From positions 1-46,804 of the forward strand of contig JAQXBV010000041.1 in assembly GCA_029252195.1 (NCBI GenBank): 46,804 bases of DNA, in the 5' to 3' direction. Below the pieces are notes generated by a model. That model was not told the origin of the DNA, ran no database searches, and saw only the letters and a program-made list of their open reading frames with translations. This DNA is from Yoonia sp. Lineage in GTDB: Bacteria; Pseudomonadota; Alphaproteobacteria; Rhodobacterales; Rhodobacteraceae. The translations under genes and the position numbers were made by a program. Shown piece by piece: positions 16,364 through 25,090 of this stretch. Position 1 is the stretch's first letter, and every line of letters begins with the position of its first letter.

Positions 16364-18718
16364 TTAGTTCAGCAGATTTGGCACGATCGTCACAAATCCG
16401 GGCACGAGTGCGAGCAACAACAAGCCAGCAATCTGAATAGCGATGAACGGGATCACACCGCGGTAAATCTGACCCGTGGTGATTTCCTTAGGCGCCACGC
16501 CGCGCAGGTAGAACAGCGCAAAGCCGAATGGCGGCGTCAGGAACGAGGTCTGCAAGTTCACCGCGATCATGATCGTCACCCACTTGGGGTCGAACGTGCC
16601 GCCATAGATCACAGGCCCGACAATCGGGATCACGATGTAGATGATCTCAAGGAAGTCGAGCACAAAGCCCAAGACAAACAGCACCAGCATGACCAGCAAG
16701 AACACCTGCCACTCGTTATCAAACGAGCGCAAGAACTGCTGGATGTAGTGCTCGCCACCAAAGGAGATCAGCACAAGGTTCAAAAGCTGCGACCCGATCA
16801 GGATGGTGAAGACCATGGACGTGACTTTGGCGGTTTCGCGCACAACAGGCGCCAGAACGCCCCCTGCCAGCAAGACCCAGCAGCTCCACAACAGTCCAAA
16901 CATGCTGAACAAGAACGCCGCAAAGGCCACCAGGAACGCGATCCTGTTCTCTAGCAGCACGACCTCTTGGCCCATGCGCATGTCAAAGTTGGTGCCAACC
17001 AAGAGCATGATCGCAATCGCCGCCGAGGTCCAAAGCACCAGTTTGCCAGAGCGCCGCTCGTCTTGCAGCTTGCGGTAAGCGGCGAGCAAAATCGCACCAC
17101 CCGCACCAAGCGCTGCCGCAGGCGTCGGGTTCGTGATCCCGCCCATGATCGAGCCAAGCACCGCCACGATCAAGACCAGCGGCGGGAAGACCACGCGCAA
17201 GATCTCGTTGCGCGCCAGCATACGCGCAGCCGCCTTCAGTCCGACAAAGGCAATAAAAAGCGGGAGCGCAATCAACAGTGTTGTTTGACCTGGTGTTGCA
17301 ATCGGGCTGATCAGAAGAACATCAACCGCGAGCATCAGCAAGACGCCCATTGTGCCCACCAAGAGCGGACGGTGATCCGCGCTTGGGGCCACGCCGCGCG
17401 CAAAGGCCAACGTCAGGCCGATGAGCAACGCGAAGATTGAGATGCCCGTCCCGATTTTTGGCGCATCGGCGATCCGCTCAAGAACCAGAGCGGCCCGCTC
17501 TTCCGCGCCCAGCTCGCGGGCCTCAGCGACACCGCCTGCTGCATTGATTGCCGCTTGTTCAGCAAGGGCCTGCGCCCACTTTTCTTCGCCGTGCAGCGCC
17601 TGCATGGAGGCCGCGCATTCCTCGCCCACATTCGTGCGCAGGCTCGCGGTTTGGCCGGAGTCAGTGTAGCTGTCGACAATCACAGACTGGCTGCCGACGA
17701 CGCCCACTTGGCCCAAGACGACCAGCAAGGCAATCAAGCCCACAGGCACGCCCAAGAGCCACAGCAGACCTTCGTTGCGGGTGATCACCTCGCCTGATTT
17801 GCTGCTGCCCATCTGGACCGCTGGGGCCTTGGACGGGTTCAAAAGCGCGTAGCCAAAGGCATAGGCCGCATAGAGGAACGCAAGCAAGATGCCGGGCAAC
17901 AAGGCCGCTTGGAACAAGGTGCCGACGGAGACAACCGCAGGTTCACCCAAATAGGTCAAGGCGTCCGAACAGCCCGCAAGCCCCGCGCGCTCTTCTTGCG
18001 CGGCAGAATAAAGGTCGCCCGCCAGCGTGCCCAGCAGCACGATCACGATCGACGGCGGAATGATCTGCCCCAATGTGCCCGAGGCCGCGATCACACCTGT
18101 CGAAAGTTCAGGGCTATAGCCGTTCTTGAGCATCGTCGGCAAAGCCAGCAAGCCCATGGTGACGACAGTCGCCCCCACGATCCCTGTCGAGGCGGCAAGA
18201 AAGGCCCCCACGATCACAATCGACACGGCCAGACCACCCGGCAACGGGCCGAAAACCTTTGCCATTGTGGTCAGCAGTTCATCGGCAATCTTGGAGCGCT
18301 CAAGCACGATCCCCATCATGACGAACATCAACACCGCCAGAAGCGTCTCGATAGACTGCCCTGCAAGCACACGCTCGTTCATCCGGTTAACCAAGAAGCC
18401 CACGTTGCGGTCAAGCGCCTGTTCCCAACCTGCGGGGAACAACTGCTCTGCCAGTCGGGGAAGTTCGGGGTATCTGAAATGCGAAATCGCATCTGGCCGC
18501 ACGCCCTGCTCGATCAGCGCATGAAACGCCTCAGAGCTGGTATCGACAGCCATATGTGTCAGCATCCCCGCACTGTCCAACGCCGCGATAATCCCAAACG
18601 AGATCACCGCAGAGCCCGAGATTGCGAAGGCAACAGGGAAGCCAGAGAGGATACCGGCAAAAAGCGTCAAGAAGACGATAATAATCCCGATTTCAACGCC
18701 ATCTATTCCGAAAAGCAT
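16364..18718 (-). CDS. dctM: TRAP transporter large permease, extended form (784 aa)
   Basis: DctM forms the ion-coupled transport channel of TRAP systems. The N-terminal part has MLFGIDGVEIGIIIVFLTLF and the family block GVIAASGTLGQIIPPSIV; the C-terminal part has the matching NLQTSFLTPPFGFALFYLRG block, so the ends are ordinary DctM. The length is far above the usual 420-450. Extra material lies after the first helices (about residues 58-115, hydrophilic) and in the middle (about 300-560), where a soluble segment rich in Ala, Glu and Arg and additional hydrophobic helices occur. Long DctM variants are known in Rhodobacterales. Substrate is not defined; the receptor resembles the alpha-keto-acid group. 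Confidence 0.9.
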   Translation of the reverse strand: MLFGIDGVEIGIIIVFLTLFAGILSGFPVAFAISGSAVISFGIIAALDSAGMLTHMAVDTSSEAFHALIEQGVRPDAISHFRYPELPRLAEQLFPAGWEQALDRNVGFLVNRMNERVLAGQSIETLLAVLMFVMMGIVLERSKIADELLTTMAKVFGPLPGGLAVSIVIVGAFLAASTGIVGATVVTMGLLALPTMLKNGYSPELSTGVIAASGTLGQIIPPSIVIVLLGTLAGDLYSAAQEERAGLAGCSDALTYLGEPAVVSVGTLFQAALLPGILLAFLYAAYAFGYALLNPSKAPAVQMGSSKSGEVITRNEGLLWLLGVPVGLIALLVVLGQVGVVGSQSVIVDSYTDSGQTASLRTNVGEECAASMQALHGEEKWAQALAEQAAINAAGGVAEARELGAEERAALVLERIADAPKIGTGISIFALLIGLTLAFARGVAPSADHRPLLVGTMGVLLMLAVDVLLISPIATPGQTTLLIALPLFIAFVGLKAAARMLARNEILRVVFPPLVLIVAVLGSIMGGITNPTPAAALGAGGAILLAAYRKLQDERRSGKLVLWTSAAIAIMLLVGTNFDMRMGQEVVLLENRIAFLVAFAAFLFSMFGLLWSCWVLLAGGVLAPVVRETAKVTSMVFTILIGSQLLNLVLISFGGEHYIQQFLRSFDNEWQVFLLVMLVLFVLGFVLDFLEIIYIVIPIVGPVIYGGTFDPKWVTIMIAVNLQTSFLTPPFGFALFYLRGVAPKEITTGQIYRGVIPFIAIQIAGLLLLALVPGFVTIVPNLLN

Positions 18719-18736
18719 GATTAAACCCGCCCTAAC

Positions 18737-19684
18737 TTAATGAATTTGTGCTGCGCGCTCGGCGGTCGGATCGCCAAGCACATCTTTATCAAGAAAACGG
18801 CCTTCGCTGGCCGGCCCCTCTTTGAGCTCGAGGTAAGAGCGGTAGAAAAACGCGATTGCTTGCAAAACGACCATCAAGGTGAAGGTGATCAGCAGGATCT
18901 TGAACAAGAAATAGGCGTTAAACCCGTTAGGCGAGAAGCCGATTGTCTCGATATTCCAGCGCAAGGCGCGGGCCTTATTGAGCAACTTATCCAGAGAATC
19001 CGACGCCGAAGGGTTCGGCACCACAAGGCTGCGCCACAAAAAGAACCAGCCGTAGAGCCATGTGATCATGGCCGCAGGGATCATGAACACCAGTGAGCCG
19101 ACCATATCGATCACACGCTTTGTGCGGTAGCTGACTACCGAGTAGACCAGATCAACACGCACATGGCCGCCCTGCACAAATGTATAGGTCGCGCAGAGGC
19201 AAACGATCATCGCGTTGTAAAGCTTGAGTTCTTCGGACCACCAGCTGACGTCTTGGGTAAAGTTGAGCCCAAACCCGATCGAAATCTCGGCCACGGCAAA
19301 GACGCGCTGCATAAAGATGATCAGGATCTGCTGGAGCACCATGATCAGGCCTGCCCAAGCAAAAAAGCGACCCACCTTATTGGCAAAGCCTTCAAGCCTG
19401 CGCACGCAGGCCCACATGAACCCGTTGGAGATCAACCCGATGAGCGTGACAATCAAAAAGATCATCAACAGCACAAAGAACAACTCGATTGATGTCCCGT
19501 AATAAATGAACCGCATCAGCGATTGTTTGATCTCGGGGGTCTGCAAATCCTGATTGATGTATGGCACCCACGCGAGCCATTGGCCAGGATGTGTGACGGC
19601 ATAACCAAAGTTATAGAAACTCTCTATGATGTTGGCAAAGAACCAACCAAAGGCGTTCCCGCCCCATGCTTCGACCAAATTCAT
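18737..19684 (-). CDS. dctQ: TRAP transporter small permease, extended form (315 aa)
   Basis: DctQ is the four-helix partner of DctM in the inner membrane. This copy has hydrophobic helices near residues 54-85 (ELFFVLLMIFLIVTLIGLI), 100-125, 145-170 and 210-230, plus a final helix around 275-295 before a short cytoplasmic tail. The block CATYTFVQGGHVRVDLVY is the conserved DctQ motif (K/G-x-H-x-x-x-D-x-x). The protein is longer than the common 160-220 residues because of N- and C-terminal additions. It starts after a GGGGGG-rich site and ends 18 bp before dctM. It is produced with the receptor from one transcript. Confidence 0.88.
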   Translation of the reverse strand: MNLVEAWGGNAFGWFFANIIESFYNFGYAVTHPGQWLAWVPYINQDLQTPEIKQSLMRFIYYGTSIELFFVLLMIFLIVTLIGLISNGFMWACVRRLEGFANKVGRFFAWAGLIMVLQQILIIFMQRVFAVAEISIGFGLNFTQDVSWWSEELKLYNAMIVCLCATYTFVQGGHVRVDLVYSVVSYRTKRVIDMVGSLVFMIPAAMITWLYGWFFLWRSLVVPNPSASDSLDKLLNKARALRWNIETIGFSPNGFNAYFLFKILLITFTLMVVLQAIAFFYRSYLELKEGPASEGRFLDKDVLGDPTAERAAQIH

Positions 19685-19738
19685 GGTCTGCCCCCCTGAA
19701 ATCGACTATTATTTTGAACGCAGGCACCCTGCGAAACA

Positions 19739-19771
19739 GCGCGGGGCAAGCATCAATGGCCTGCCCCGCGC
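19739..19771 (-). repeat. intercistronic hairpin between dctP and dctQ
   Basis: GCGCGGGGCA (19739-19748) pairs with TGCCCCGCGC (19762-19771), a perfect 10-bp GC-rich stem with a 13-base loop. There is no T-run on the minus strand. Hairpins of this kind behind binding-protein genes are known to protect upstream mRNA, giving more receptor than permease; that role is inferred here. Confidence 0.6.
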
Positions 19772-19780
19772 AAAGCGGGC

Positions 19781-20863
19781 TTAGCCCATTACACGGTCAC
19801 GCTGCTCGCGATACTTGCCTTCGGACTTCTGGATCCAAGACGAGGATGCAGCCATCGATGCGTTGTAAGACGCGCGCAGACGGTCATAGATGTCATCGCC
19901 AGCATACTGGTCGAGTGTCTCTTTTGCGGCCACGCCCATTGCGTCCCAAACGGTGTCAGGGAATTCCAGAACCTTCACGCCGCCAGCCTGCAAACGCTGC
20001 AATGCCGCACCGTTGTTGTTCATGAACTGTGCAAGGTTCCACTGGTGTGCTTCGGCAGAGGCGATCTCGATGATCTTCTGCTGCTCGACAGTCAGGCTGT
20101 TGAACACGTCAAGGTTAGTGGCCACGGAAAGGCCCGCACCTGGCTCGTGCATACCAGCAGTGTAGTAGTACTTGGTGATTTCCTGGAAACCGGCCTTCTC
20201 GTCAGCCCATGGGCCGATCCACTCTGTGCCGTCAATCGCACCGGAGGCCAGCGCCTGATACACTTCCGCACCTGGAAGGTTCTGTACAGATGCGCCCATC
20301 TTGCCCAGCGCTTCACCGCCAAGACCTGGCATACGGAATTTCAGACCTTGGAAGTCTTCTGGGCCGTTGATTTCTTTGGAGAACCAGCCACCGGACTGTG
20401 GGCCTGTGTTGCCGCCCAAGAAGGACTTGAGACCAAAGATCGAGCCGAGCTCGTCATGGAACGCCTGACCTTCACCGTGGTAATACCAGTTCATCAGTTC
20501 CTGTGCGGTCATGCCGAATGGAACGGATGTGAAATAGGCATAGCCTGGGTGCTGGTTGACGAAATAGTAGTCTGCACCATGGTACATGTCGGCCTGACCG
20601 GAGGTCACAGCGTCAAAGACTTCGAACGCGCCAACAAGCTCGCCTGCGGCTTTCAGGTCAACAGTCAGCGAACCGCCTGTCATCGCGGTGATCGAATCCG
20701 CAACGCGCTGCGCGGAATCGTGAACACCCGCAAGGCCACGGCCCCACGTTGTGACCATAGTCAGCGTGCGGTTGCCCTGAGCATAGGCTGGGGCTGCAAG
20801 CCCAGTCGCGGCGGCGGCTGTGCCACCAAGTGCGGATTTTTTCAGAAAAGAACGACGATCCAT
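19781..20863 (-). CDS. dctP: TRAP transporter solute-binding protein, Tat-exported (360 aa)
   Basis: The start at 20863 is fixed by GGAGGAAA immediately upstream. Residues 1-30 carry a Tat signal (DRRSFLKKSALGG, then AAAATGLAAPAYAQ). The mature protein is a periplasmic DctP/TakP receptor: TMVTTWGRGLAG at its start, and the ligand-binding arginine in FQGLKFRMPG followed by EVYQALASGAIDGTEWIGP. The WIGPWADEKAGF and TKYYYTAGMHEPG segments match the TakP-like group that binds alpha-keto acids, as far as I can recall, so a 2-oxoacid is a reasonable guess. It is the first gene of the TRAP operon and divergent from a two-component system. Confidence 0.92.
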   Translation of the reverse strand: MDRRSFLKKSALGGTAAAATGLAAPAYAQGNRTLTMVTTWGRGLAGVHDSAQRVADSITAMTGGSLTVDLKAAGELVGAFEVFDAVTSGQADMYHGADYYFVNQHPGYAYFTSVPFGMTAQELMNWYYHGEGQAFHDELGSIFGLKSFLGGNTGPQSGGWFSKEINGPEDFQGLKFRMPGLGGEALGKMGASVQNLPGAEVYQALASGAIDGTEWIGPWADEKAGFQEITKYYYTAGMHEPGAGLSVATNLDVFNSLTVEQQKIIEIASAEAHQWNLAQFMNNNGAALQRLQAGGVKVLEFPDTVWDAMGVAAKETLDQYAGDDIYDRLRASYNASMAASSSWIQKSEGKYREQRDRVMG

Positions 20864-20886
20864 ATATTTTCCTCCCATTGGAATTC

Positions 20887-20916
20887 GCCTGTGACCAGAC
20901 GCGTCTGATTACAGGC
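20887..20916. promoter_or_regulatory. 30-bp imperfect dyad in the dctP leader
   Basis: GCCTGT at 20887-20892 and ACAGGC at 20911-20916 enclose the perfect palindrome CAGACGCGTCTG (20896-20907), all on one centre. In the dctP mRNA this would fold into a strong hairpin ending about 10 nt before the Shine-Dalgarno. It may instead be a protein-binding site. Confidence 0.5.
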
Positions 20917-20965
20917 AGATCATTTTCGCGTAGTGCGACCCTAACGTGATGGCTGGAAGAGGCAA

Positions 20966-20983
20966 ATACGCAGTACTGCGTAT
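20966..20983. promoter_or_regulatory. 18-bp perfect palindrome between the TRAP operon and its regulators
   Basis: ATACGCAGTACTGCGTAT is self-complementary over all 18 bases. It lies 103 bp from the dctP start and 128 bp from the kinase start, in the shared promoter region. NarL/LuxR-type response regulators such as the one encoded at 22544 bind as dimers to palindromes of this size, so it is the best candidate target of that regulator; this is inference. Confidence 0.62.
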
Positions 20984-21110
20984 AAAGTCGATTTTTGTAG
21001 GGTTTCTTTACCAATTTGGCCAAGTGTCAGTCGCTAACATGCGTGGCGACCGCCCGCCCCACATGCAGGGGCGTTTGATTCGGCGCTGATTCTTCCTTAA
21101 CGCTGTCATC

Positions 21111-22547
21111 ATGAAAGCGATTCTCAACCACCTGCGCGACCGGCTTGAACTCAGCTATGGGCAAAAGGTGTTTTTGCTGGCCTCCCTGCCCTTGATTGTC
21201 GCCGTGGCGCTCATTTCCGTCGTCGTAGCCGCGCAGTCCCGTGCGCTTGCCGAACGCGAGATCAAGGCGCTTGAGACCCAGCTCATCGAGGCAAAGAAAG
21301 ACGAGCTGCGCAATTACCTGTCGATTGCGCGGACCGCGTTTATCAACACTTACGGGCTTGCAGGCCCCTATGACGCGCAAGCCAAGCTCGCCGTCACCCA
21401 AGAGCTGTCGTCCATGCTTTATGGTCAGGACGGATATTTCTTCGTCTTTGACTATGACGGCAATAACCTCGTGGCGCCGCGCCAAACCTTTTTGATCAAC
21501 AAGAACTGGACCGGTCTCAAGGATATCAACGGCGTGCCGATCACCGACGAGCTGATCCGGATTGCACGCGAGGGCGGCGGCTATCATAGCTTTGACTGGC
21601 CCAAGCCCTCGACGGGTGCCACAGAGCCGATGATTGTCTACGTCAACGGCCTGCAAGACTGGCGCTGGGTGGTTGGCACCGGCATCTTTATCGGAGACGT
21701 GCTAAATACGGTCGCCGCCTCGCGGGCCGATGTGGAGGCGCGGATCAAGCGGACGTCGCTCTATATTGTCGGGATTGCGATTGCTGCTCTCTTGGGCGTG
21801 TTTGTGTCTGGCATGGTGCTAAACCTGCGCGAAAGGCGGTTGGCGGATGTAAAGTTAAAAGACCTGACCCAGCGGATCATCGATACCCAAGAAGAAGAGC
21901 GCGGGAGGGTTGCACGCGAATTGCACGACGGGATTAGCCAAATGCTTGTCGGTGTGCGCTACGCGCTGGAGCTGTGCAAACGGCAGGTCGGGCTTGGCGA
22001 TGCCCGCGCGCCTGCGACTTTGGGCAAGGGGATCGACGGACTGGGCAGCGCGATCCAAGAGGTACGACGGATCAGCCGTGATCTGCGCCCTGGTGTGCTT
22101 GACGACTTAGGCCTCGGCCCAGCGCTCAAAATGCTCACCGATGATTTCTCGACACGCACTGGGATCACGACCCGCTTTGAAACCGTGGTGTTCCGCAACC
22201 GGCTTGATGAAGAGGCCCGCATCGCGCTCTACCGCATCGCCCAAGAGGCGCTGACCAATATCGAGCGGCACGCCGATGCCAGTCGTGTCGACGTCACCCT
22301 CAAAGGGCAGCGCGACGGCGGCTTGCTACGGATCTCGGACAACGGCAAAGGCATGAACTGGCCTCCAGCCGCGCGGTCGCAACGGCTGGCGTTGGGGCTG
22401 GGACTACGCAATATGCAAGAACGCATTGAACAATTGGGCGGGACCATGCAAATTACCTCTGCCCTTGGTAAAGGCACCTGTATCGAGGCTCTTGTCCCCC
22501 TGACCCACATGCTTCGTCCCGAAAACAAGAAGGCCAGCACATTATGA
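21111..22547 (+). CDS. Cache-domain sensor histidine kinase, NarX/HisKA_3 type (478 aa)
   Basis: An N-terminal helix (about residues 19-42) and a second one near 218-238 enclose a periplasmic Cache domain (GQDGYFFVFDYDGNNL, then WRWVVGTGIFIGDVL), the small-ligand sensor fold also used by chemoreceptors. The cytoplasmic part has the HisKA_3 dimerisation helix with phospho-acceptor H272 in ARELHDGISQ and a HATPase domain (ALTNIERHADAS, DNGKGM, LGLRNMQERI). It autophosphorylates and passes phosphate to the regulator at 22544, which overlaps its stop by 4 bp. Being divergent from the TRAP operon, it probably senses the transported solute. Confidence 0.92.
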   Translation: MKAILNHLRDRLELSYGQKVFLLASLPLIVAVALISVVVAAQSRALAEREIKALETQLIEAKKDELRNYLSIARTAFINTYGLAGPYDAQAKLAVTQELSSMLYGQDGYFFVFDYDGNNLVAPRQTFLINKNWTGLKDINGVPITDELIRIAREGGGYHSFDWPKPSTGATEPMIVYVNGLQDWRWVVGTGIFIGDVLNTVAASRADVEARIKRTSLYIVGIAIAALLGVFVSGMVLNLRERRLADVKLKDLTQRIIDTQEEERGRVARELHDGISQMLVGVRYALELCKRQVGLGDARAPATLGKGIDGLGSAIQEVRRISRDLRPGVLDDLGLGPALKMLTDDFSTRTGITTRFETVVFRNRLDEEARIALYRIAQEALTNIERHADASRVDVTLKGQRDGGLLRISDNGKGMNWPPAARSQRLALGLGLRNMQERIEQLGGTMQITSALGKGTCIEALVPLTHMLRPENKKASTL

Positions 22548-23176
22548 CCACGCGCATACTGATCGTTGATGACCACCCGATGGTGACAGAAGGTATCCAG
22601 TCGATTTTGGAAACCTACGATGACATCACGGTCGTCGGCTGCCTCAACAACGGGCAGGACGCCGTGGACCAATTCGAAGGGCTGAACCCCGATGTGGTGC
22701 TGATGGACCTGAACATGCCCGGGCTTTCGGGGTTAGCCGCCACCGAGATCATGCTCGAAAAACGGCCCGATACGCGGATTTTGATCCTCTCGATGCACGA
22801 TAGCGCAGAATACATCGCCACCGCTCTGCGGCACGGGGCCAAAGGCTATGTGCTCAAAGACGTGCCGACCGAAGAAATCAAAACCGCCATCGATACGGTC
22901 ATGACGGGGGCGCAATATTTCTGCAATGGCGCCGCAACCGCGCTTGAGCCCACAACCAGCGACGGACGTGAAACGCTGACAGGGCGCGAACAAACCGTCC
23001 TTCTGGAACTGGCGATGGGCAAATCCAACAAGGAAGTCGCCATCAACCTCGACATCTCGGTGCGTACGGTGGAAACGCACCGCAAAAACATCAAACGCAA
23101 ACTCGGGATCAATTCCACCGCAGGGCTAACGCGCTACGCGTTGGAACACGGCGTTTTACAAGGGACCGGTGTCTAG
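22544..23176 (+). CDS. NarL/LuxR-family response regulator (210 aa)
   Basis: The receiver domain (residues 1-120) has the acidic pair D9-D10, phospho-acceptor D55 in VVLMDLNMPG, and K105 in YVLKD. The C-terminal GerE-type helix-turn-helix (about 145-205) reads LTGREQTVLLELAMGKSNKE followed by VAINLDISVRTVETHRKNI. It is coupled to the Cache kinase by an ATGA overlap. The likely target is the divergent TRAP promoter, where the palindrome at 20966-20983 would fit a dimer. It may also regulate itself through the same site. Confidence 0.94.
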   Translation: MTTRILIVDDHPMVTEGIQSILETYDDITVVGCLNNGQDAVDQFEGLNPDVVLMDLNMPGLSGLAATEIMLEKRPDTRILILSMHDSAEYIATALRHGAKGYVLKDVPTEEIKTAIDTVMTGAQYFCNGAATALEPTTSDGRETLTGREQTVLLELAMGKSNKEVAINLDISVRTVETHRKNIKRKLGINSTAGLTRYALEHGVLQGTGV

Positions 23177-23249
23177 ACTGAGACCGACCAACCGCACCCG
23201 CGTTTTGCGCTGTCCAGAAAAAGAATGCGCCGCGAGGCGCTCCTTTGGA

Positions 23250-24010
23250 TTAGTCCCGCGAGACGGCAAAAGCACCCGTCTCATCACCGATCCGGATGGC
23301 GCCAACAGCCTCTGCACCGTTCTCGCCCGCAATCAACCCGTCATAGGTGCCGCGCGGCAACGCATTGGGCGCGCCACTGTAAACAGTCACGCCTGAAAAG
23401 TGCCTGTCGGGCTCAGTGCTATTGGCAAAAGGTCGATCTGGTTGATTGGACTGCTCAAAACAAATGGGCTCAGGAAACCGTGCAAAGTCAGCGCGCGGTT
23501 GGTGACTTCGCCTGACACTGTGAGTGCAAGAAAATCAACCGCAAGTGTCATGTCGCTGCTCATCAGTGTGGGGGAATTGTTCAAATCAGCCGCCGATCCC
23601 GGCGCCCCAACCAAAGCAGACACCAGCGTGCCACTATATGTGGCTGTGCCGATTAGGGGACGGTCAACTTGCGTCAAGCGCTCGTATGATGTGGCATGGT
23701 GCAAACTGTCAACGTCATAGCGGACGGCGACGAGAGCCGTTGCATCCTCAGATTGATAGATCGCGATCATCCCTTTGTACTCACCCGAAGCATCCATCGC
23801 ACCGACAAACGGACCGCGATCATAGGCCGCGTCACGGTCGAGCGTAAACCGTGCGCCGTCTGTGGAGACAAAGGTCAGCTTGGTGTCCGTCACATCAAAT
23901 GTCAGCTCTGGCACATCAGCCACCGGATAAGACGTAATCGTGCCGCAAGCACCCAAAGCAACAAGCGGGACTGCCACCATAAATTTTATAATCAACGTGA
24001 TTCTCCTCAT
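23250..24010 (-). pseudogene. lipoprotein gene with a 3' frameshift
   Basis: The frame from 24010 (SD AGGAGA) encodes a lipoprotein signal ending LVALGAC and a beta-rich domain, then stops at 23387. Directly after the stop another frame stays open and reads GVTVYSGAPNALPRGTYDGL and then GAIRIGDETGAFAVSRD, ending with TAA at 23250-23252. The two join perfectly if one base is added to the TTTT run (AAAA on the plus strand, 23396-23399). The restored tail has the Gly-rich, alternating style of a small outer-membrane-like barrel, similar to the ends of transferrin-binding-protein-like lipoproteins. So the gene is either mutated, misread, or uses frameshifting. Function unknown. Confidence 0.75.
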
Positions 24011-24128
24011 ACATCTCCTGCCTAACCCAAACAGGCGCACAAGTTCATGGGCGTTCTTGCACATCCAGCCCTCTTGCATTCTGCCCCCATCCTCATAGGT
24101 TTGGCCCCAATCAACAACGAGGACGCAG

Positions 24129-24962
24129 ATGACAACCTATACCCCCCCTAAAGTCTGGACATGGGGCGCCGAGAATGGCGGCGAATGGGCCAAGCTCAAC
24201 CGCCCTATCGCTGGTGCCACCCACGATAAGGACCTCCCCGTCGGGGAACACCCGCTCCAGCTCTACTCGCTGGCGACACCCAATGGCGTAAAAGTCACCG
24301 TCATGCTCGAAGAACTGCTGGCTGCGGGGCATCCTGCCGAATATGATGCTTGGCTGATTAAGATCGGCGACGGCGACCAATTTGGCTCTGGCTTCGTGGA
24401 GATCAACCCCAACTCCAAGATCCCAGCTATGCGCGACCACGAAACAGGCTCGCGCGTTTTTGAATCCGGCGCGATCCTGCTGTATCTGGCCGAGAAATTC
24501 GGGGCCTTCCTGCCCGCCTCCGGGCCGGAGCGAACCGAGGTTCTCAACTGGCTGTTCTGGCTGCAAGGCGCCGCGCCATACCTTGGCGGCGGCTTTGGCC
24601 ACTTTTTTGCCTATGCCCCCGAGAAGTTTGAATACCCGATCAACCGCTTCACCATGGAAGCCAAGCGCCAGCTGGACGTGCTTGACCGCCGTTTGGGCGA
24701 AAGCAAATACTTGGGCGGCGATCATTACTCCATCGCGGATATCGCGACCGCCCCGTGGTATGGCCGCGCGATCCAAGACAAAGGCTACCCCGGTGCGGGC
24801 GATTTCCTTTCGGTGCACGAATATACCAACGTGATCCGCTGGATGGACGATATTTCCTCTCGCCCCGCCTATCAGCGCGGCGCGATCGTCAACAAGACGT
24901 GGGGCGAGCCACACGAGCAACTGGCAGAGCGGCACGCCGCCTCCGACTTCGACAAGGTCTAA
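24129..24962 (+). CDS. yghU: YghU-type glutathione S-transferase / disulfide-bond oxidoreductase (277 aa)
   Basis: YghU-like proteins are glutathione-dependent reductases that act on disulfides of glutathione and of small organic molecules. The family N-terminal arm (YTPPKVWTWGAENGGEW, then NRPIAGATHDKDLP) is present, followed by a thioredoxin-like domain with LYSLATPNGVKVTVMLEEL and the glutathione-binding NPNSKIPAM and ESGAILLYLAEKFG blocks, and a helical C-terminal domain (YSIADIATAPW). At 277 residues it is close to the usual length. It is divergent from the damaged lipoprotein gene and appears intact. Confidence 0.92.
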   Translation: MTTYTPPKVWTWGAENGGEWAKLNRPIAGATHDKDLPVGEHPLQLYSLATPNGVKVTVMLEELLAAGHPAEYDAWLIKIGDGDQFGSGFVEINPNSKIPAMRDHETGSRVFESGAILLYLAEKFGAFLPASGPERTEVLNWLFWLQGAAPYLGGGFGHFFAYAPEKFEYPINRFTMEAKRQLDVLDRRLGESKYLGGDHYSIADIATAPWYGRAIQDKGYPGAGDFLSVHEYTNVIRWMDDISSRPAYQRGAIVNKTWGEPHEQLAERHAASDFDKV

Positions 24963-24971
24963 ACGGACCGC

Positions 24972-25006
24972 AACAGCGGGCACGGTTCACATCTCTGCCC
25001 GCTGTT
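24972..25006 (+). terminator. hairpin after yghU
   Basis: AACAGCGGGC (24972-24981) and GCCCGCTGTT (24997-25006) form a perfect 10-bp stem with a 15-base loop 10 bp after the stop. There is no T-run, so it may be a Rho-assisted or mRNA 3'-end structure. Confidence 0.45.
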
Positions 25007-25090
25007 ACAAAACGATAGCCAAACCGTCACAGAACTGTCGCCTGCGTCCCTGAAAGAAGCCTCATAACTTAAACGCAAATGAGGTTTTCT

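Noticed and set aside
17909-18724. Plus-strand 271-codon frame inside dctM
   Set aside because: Rich in Arg, His and Gln without hydrophobic core; it is the shadow of the membrane protein on the other strand.
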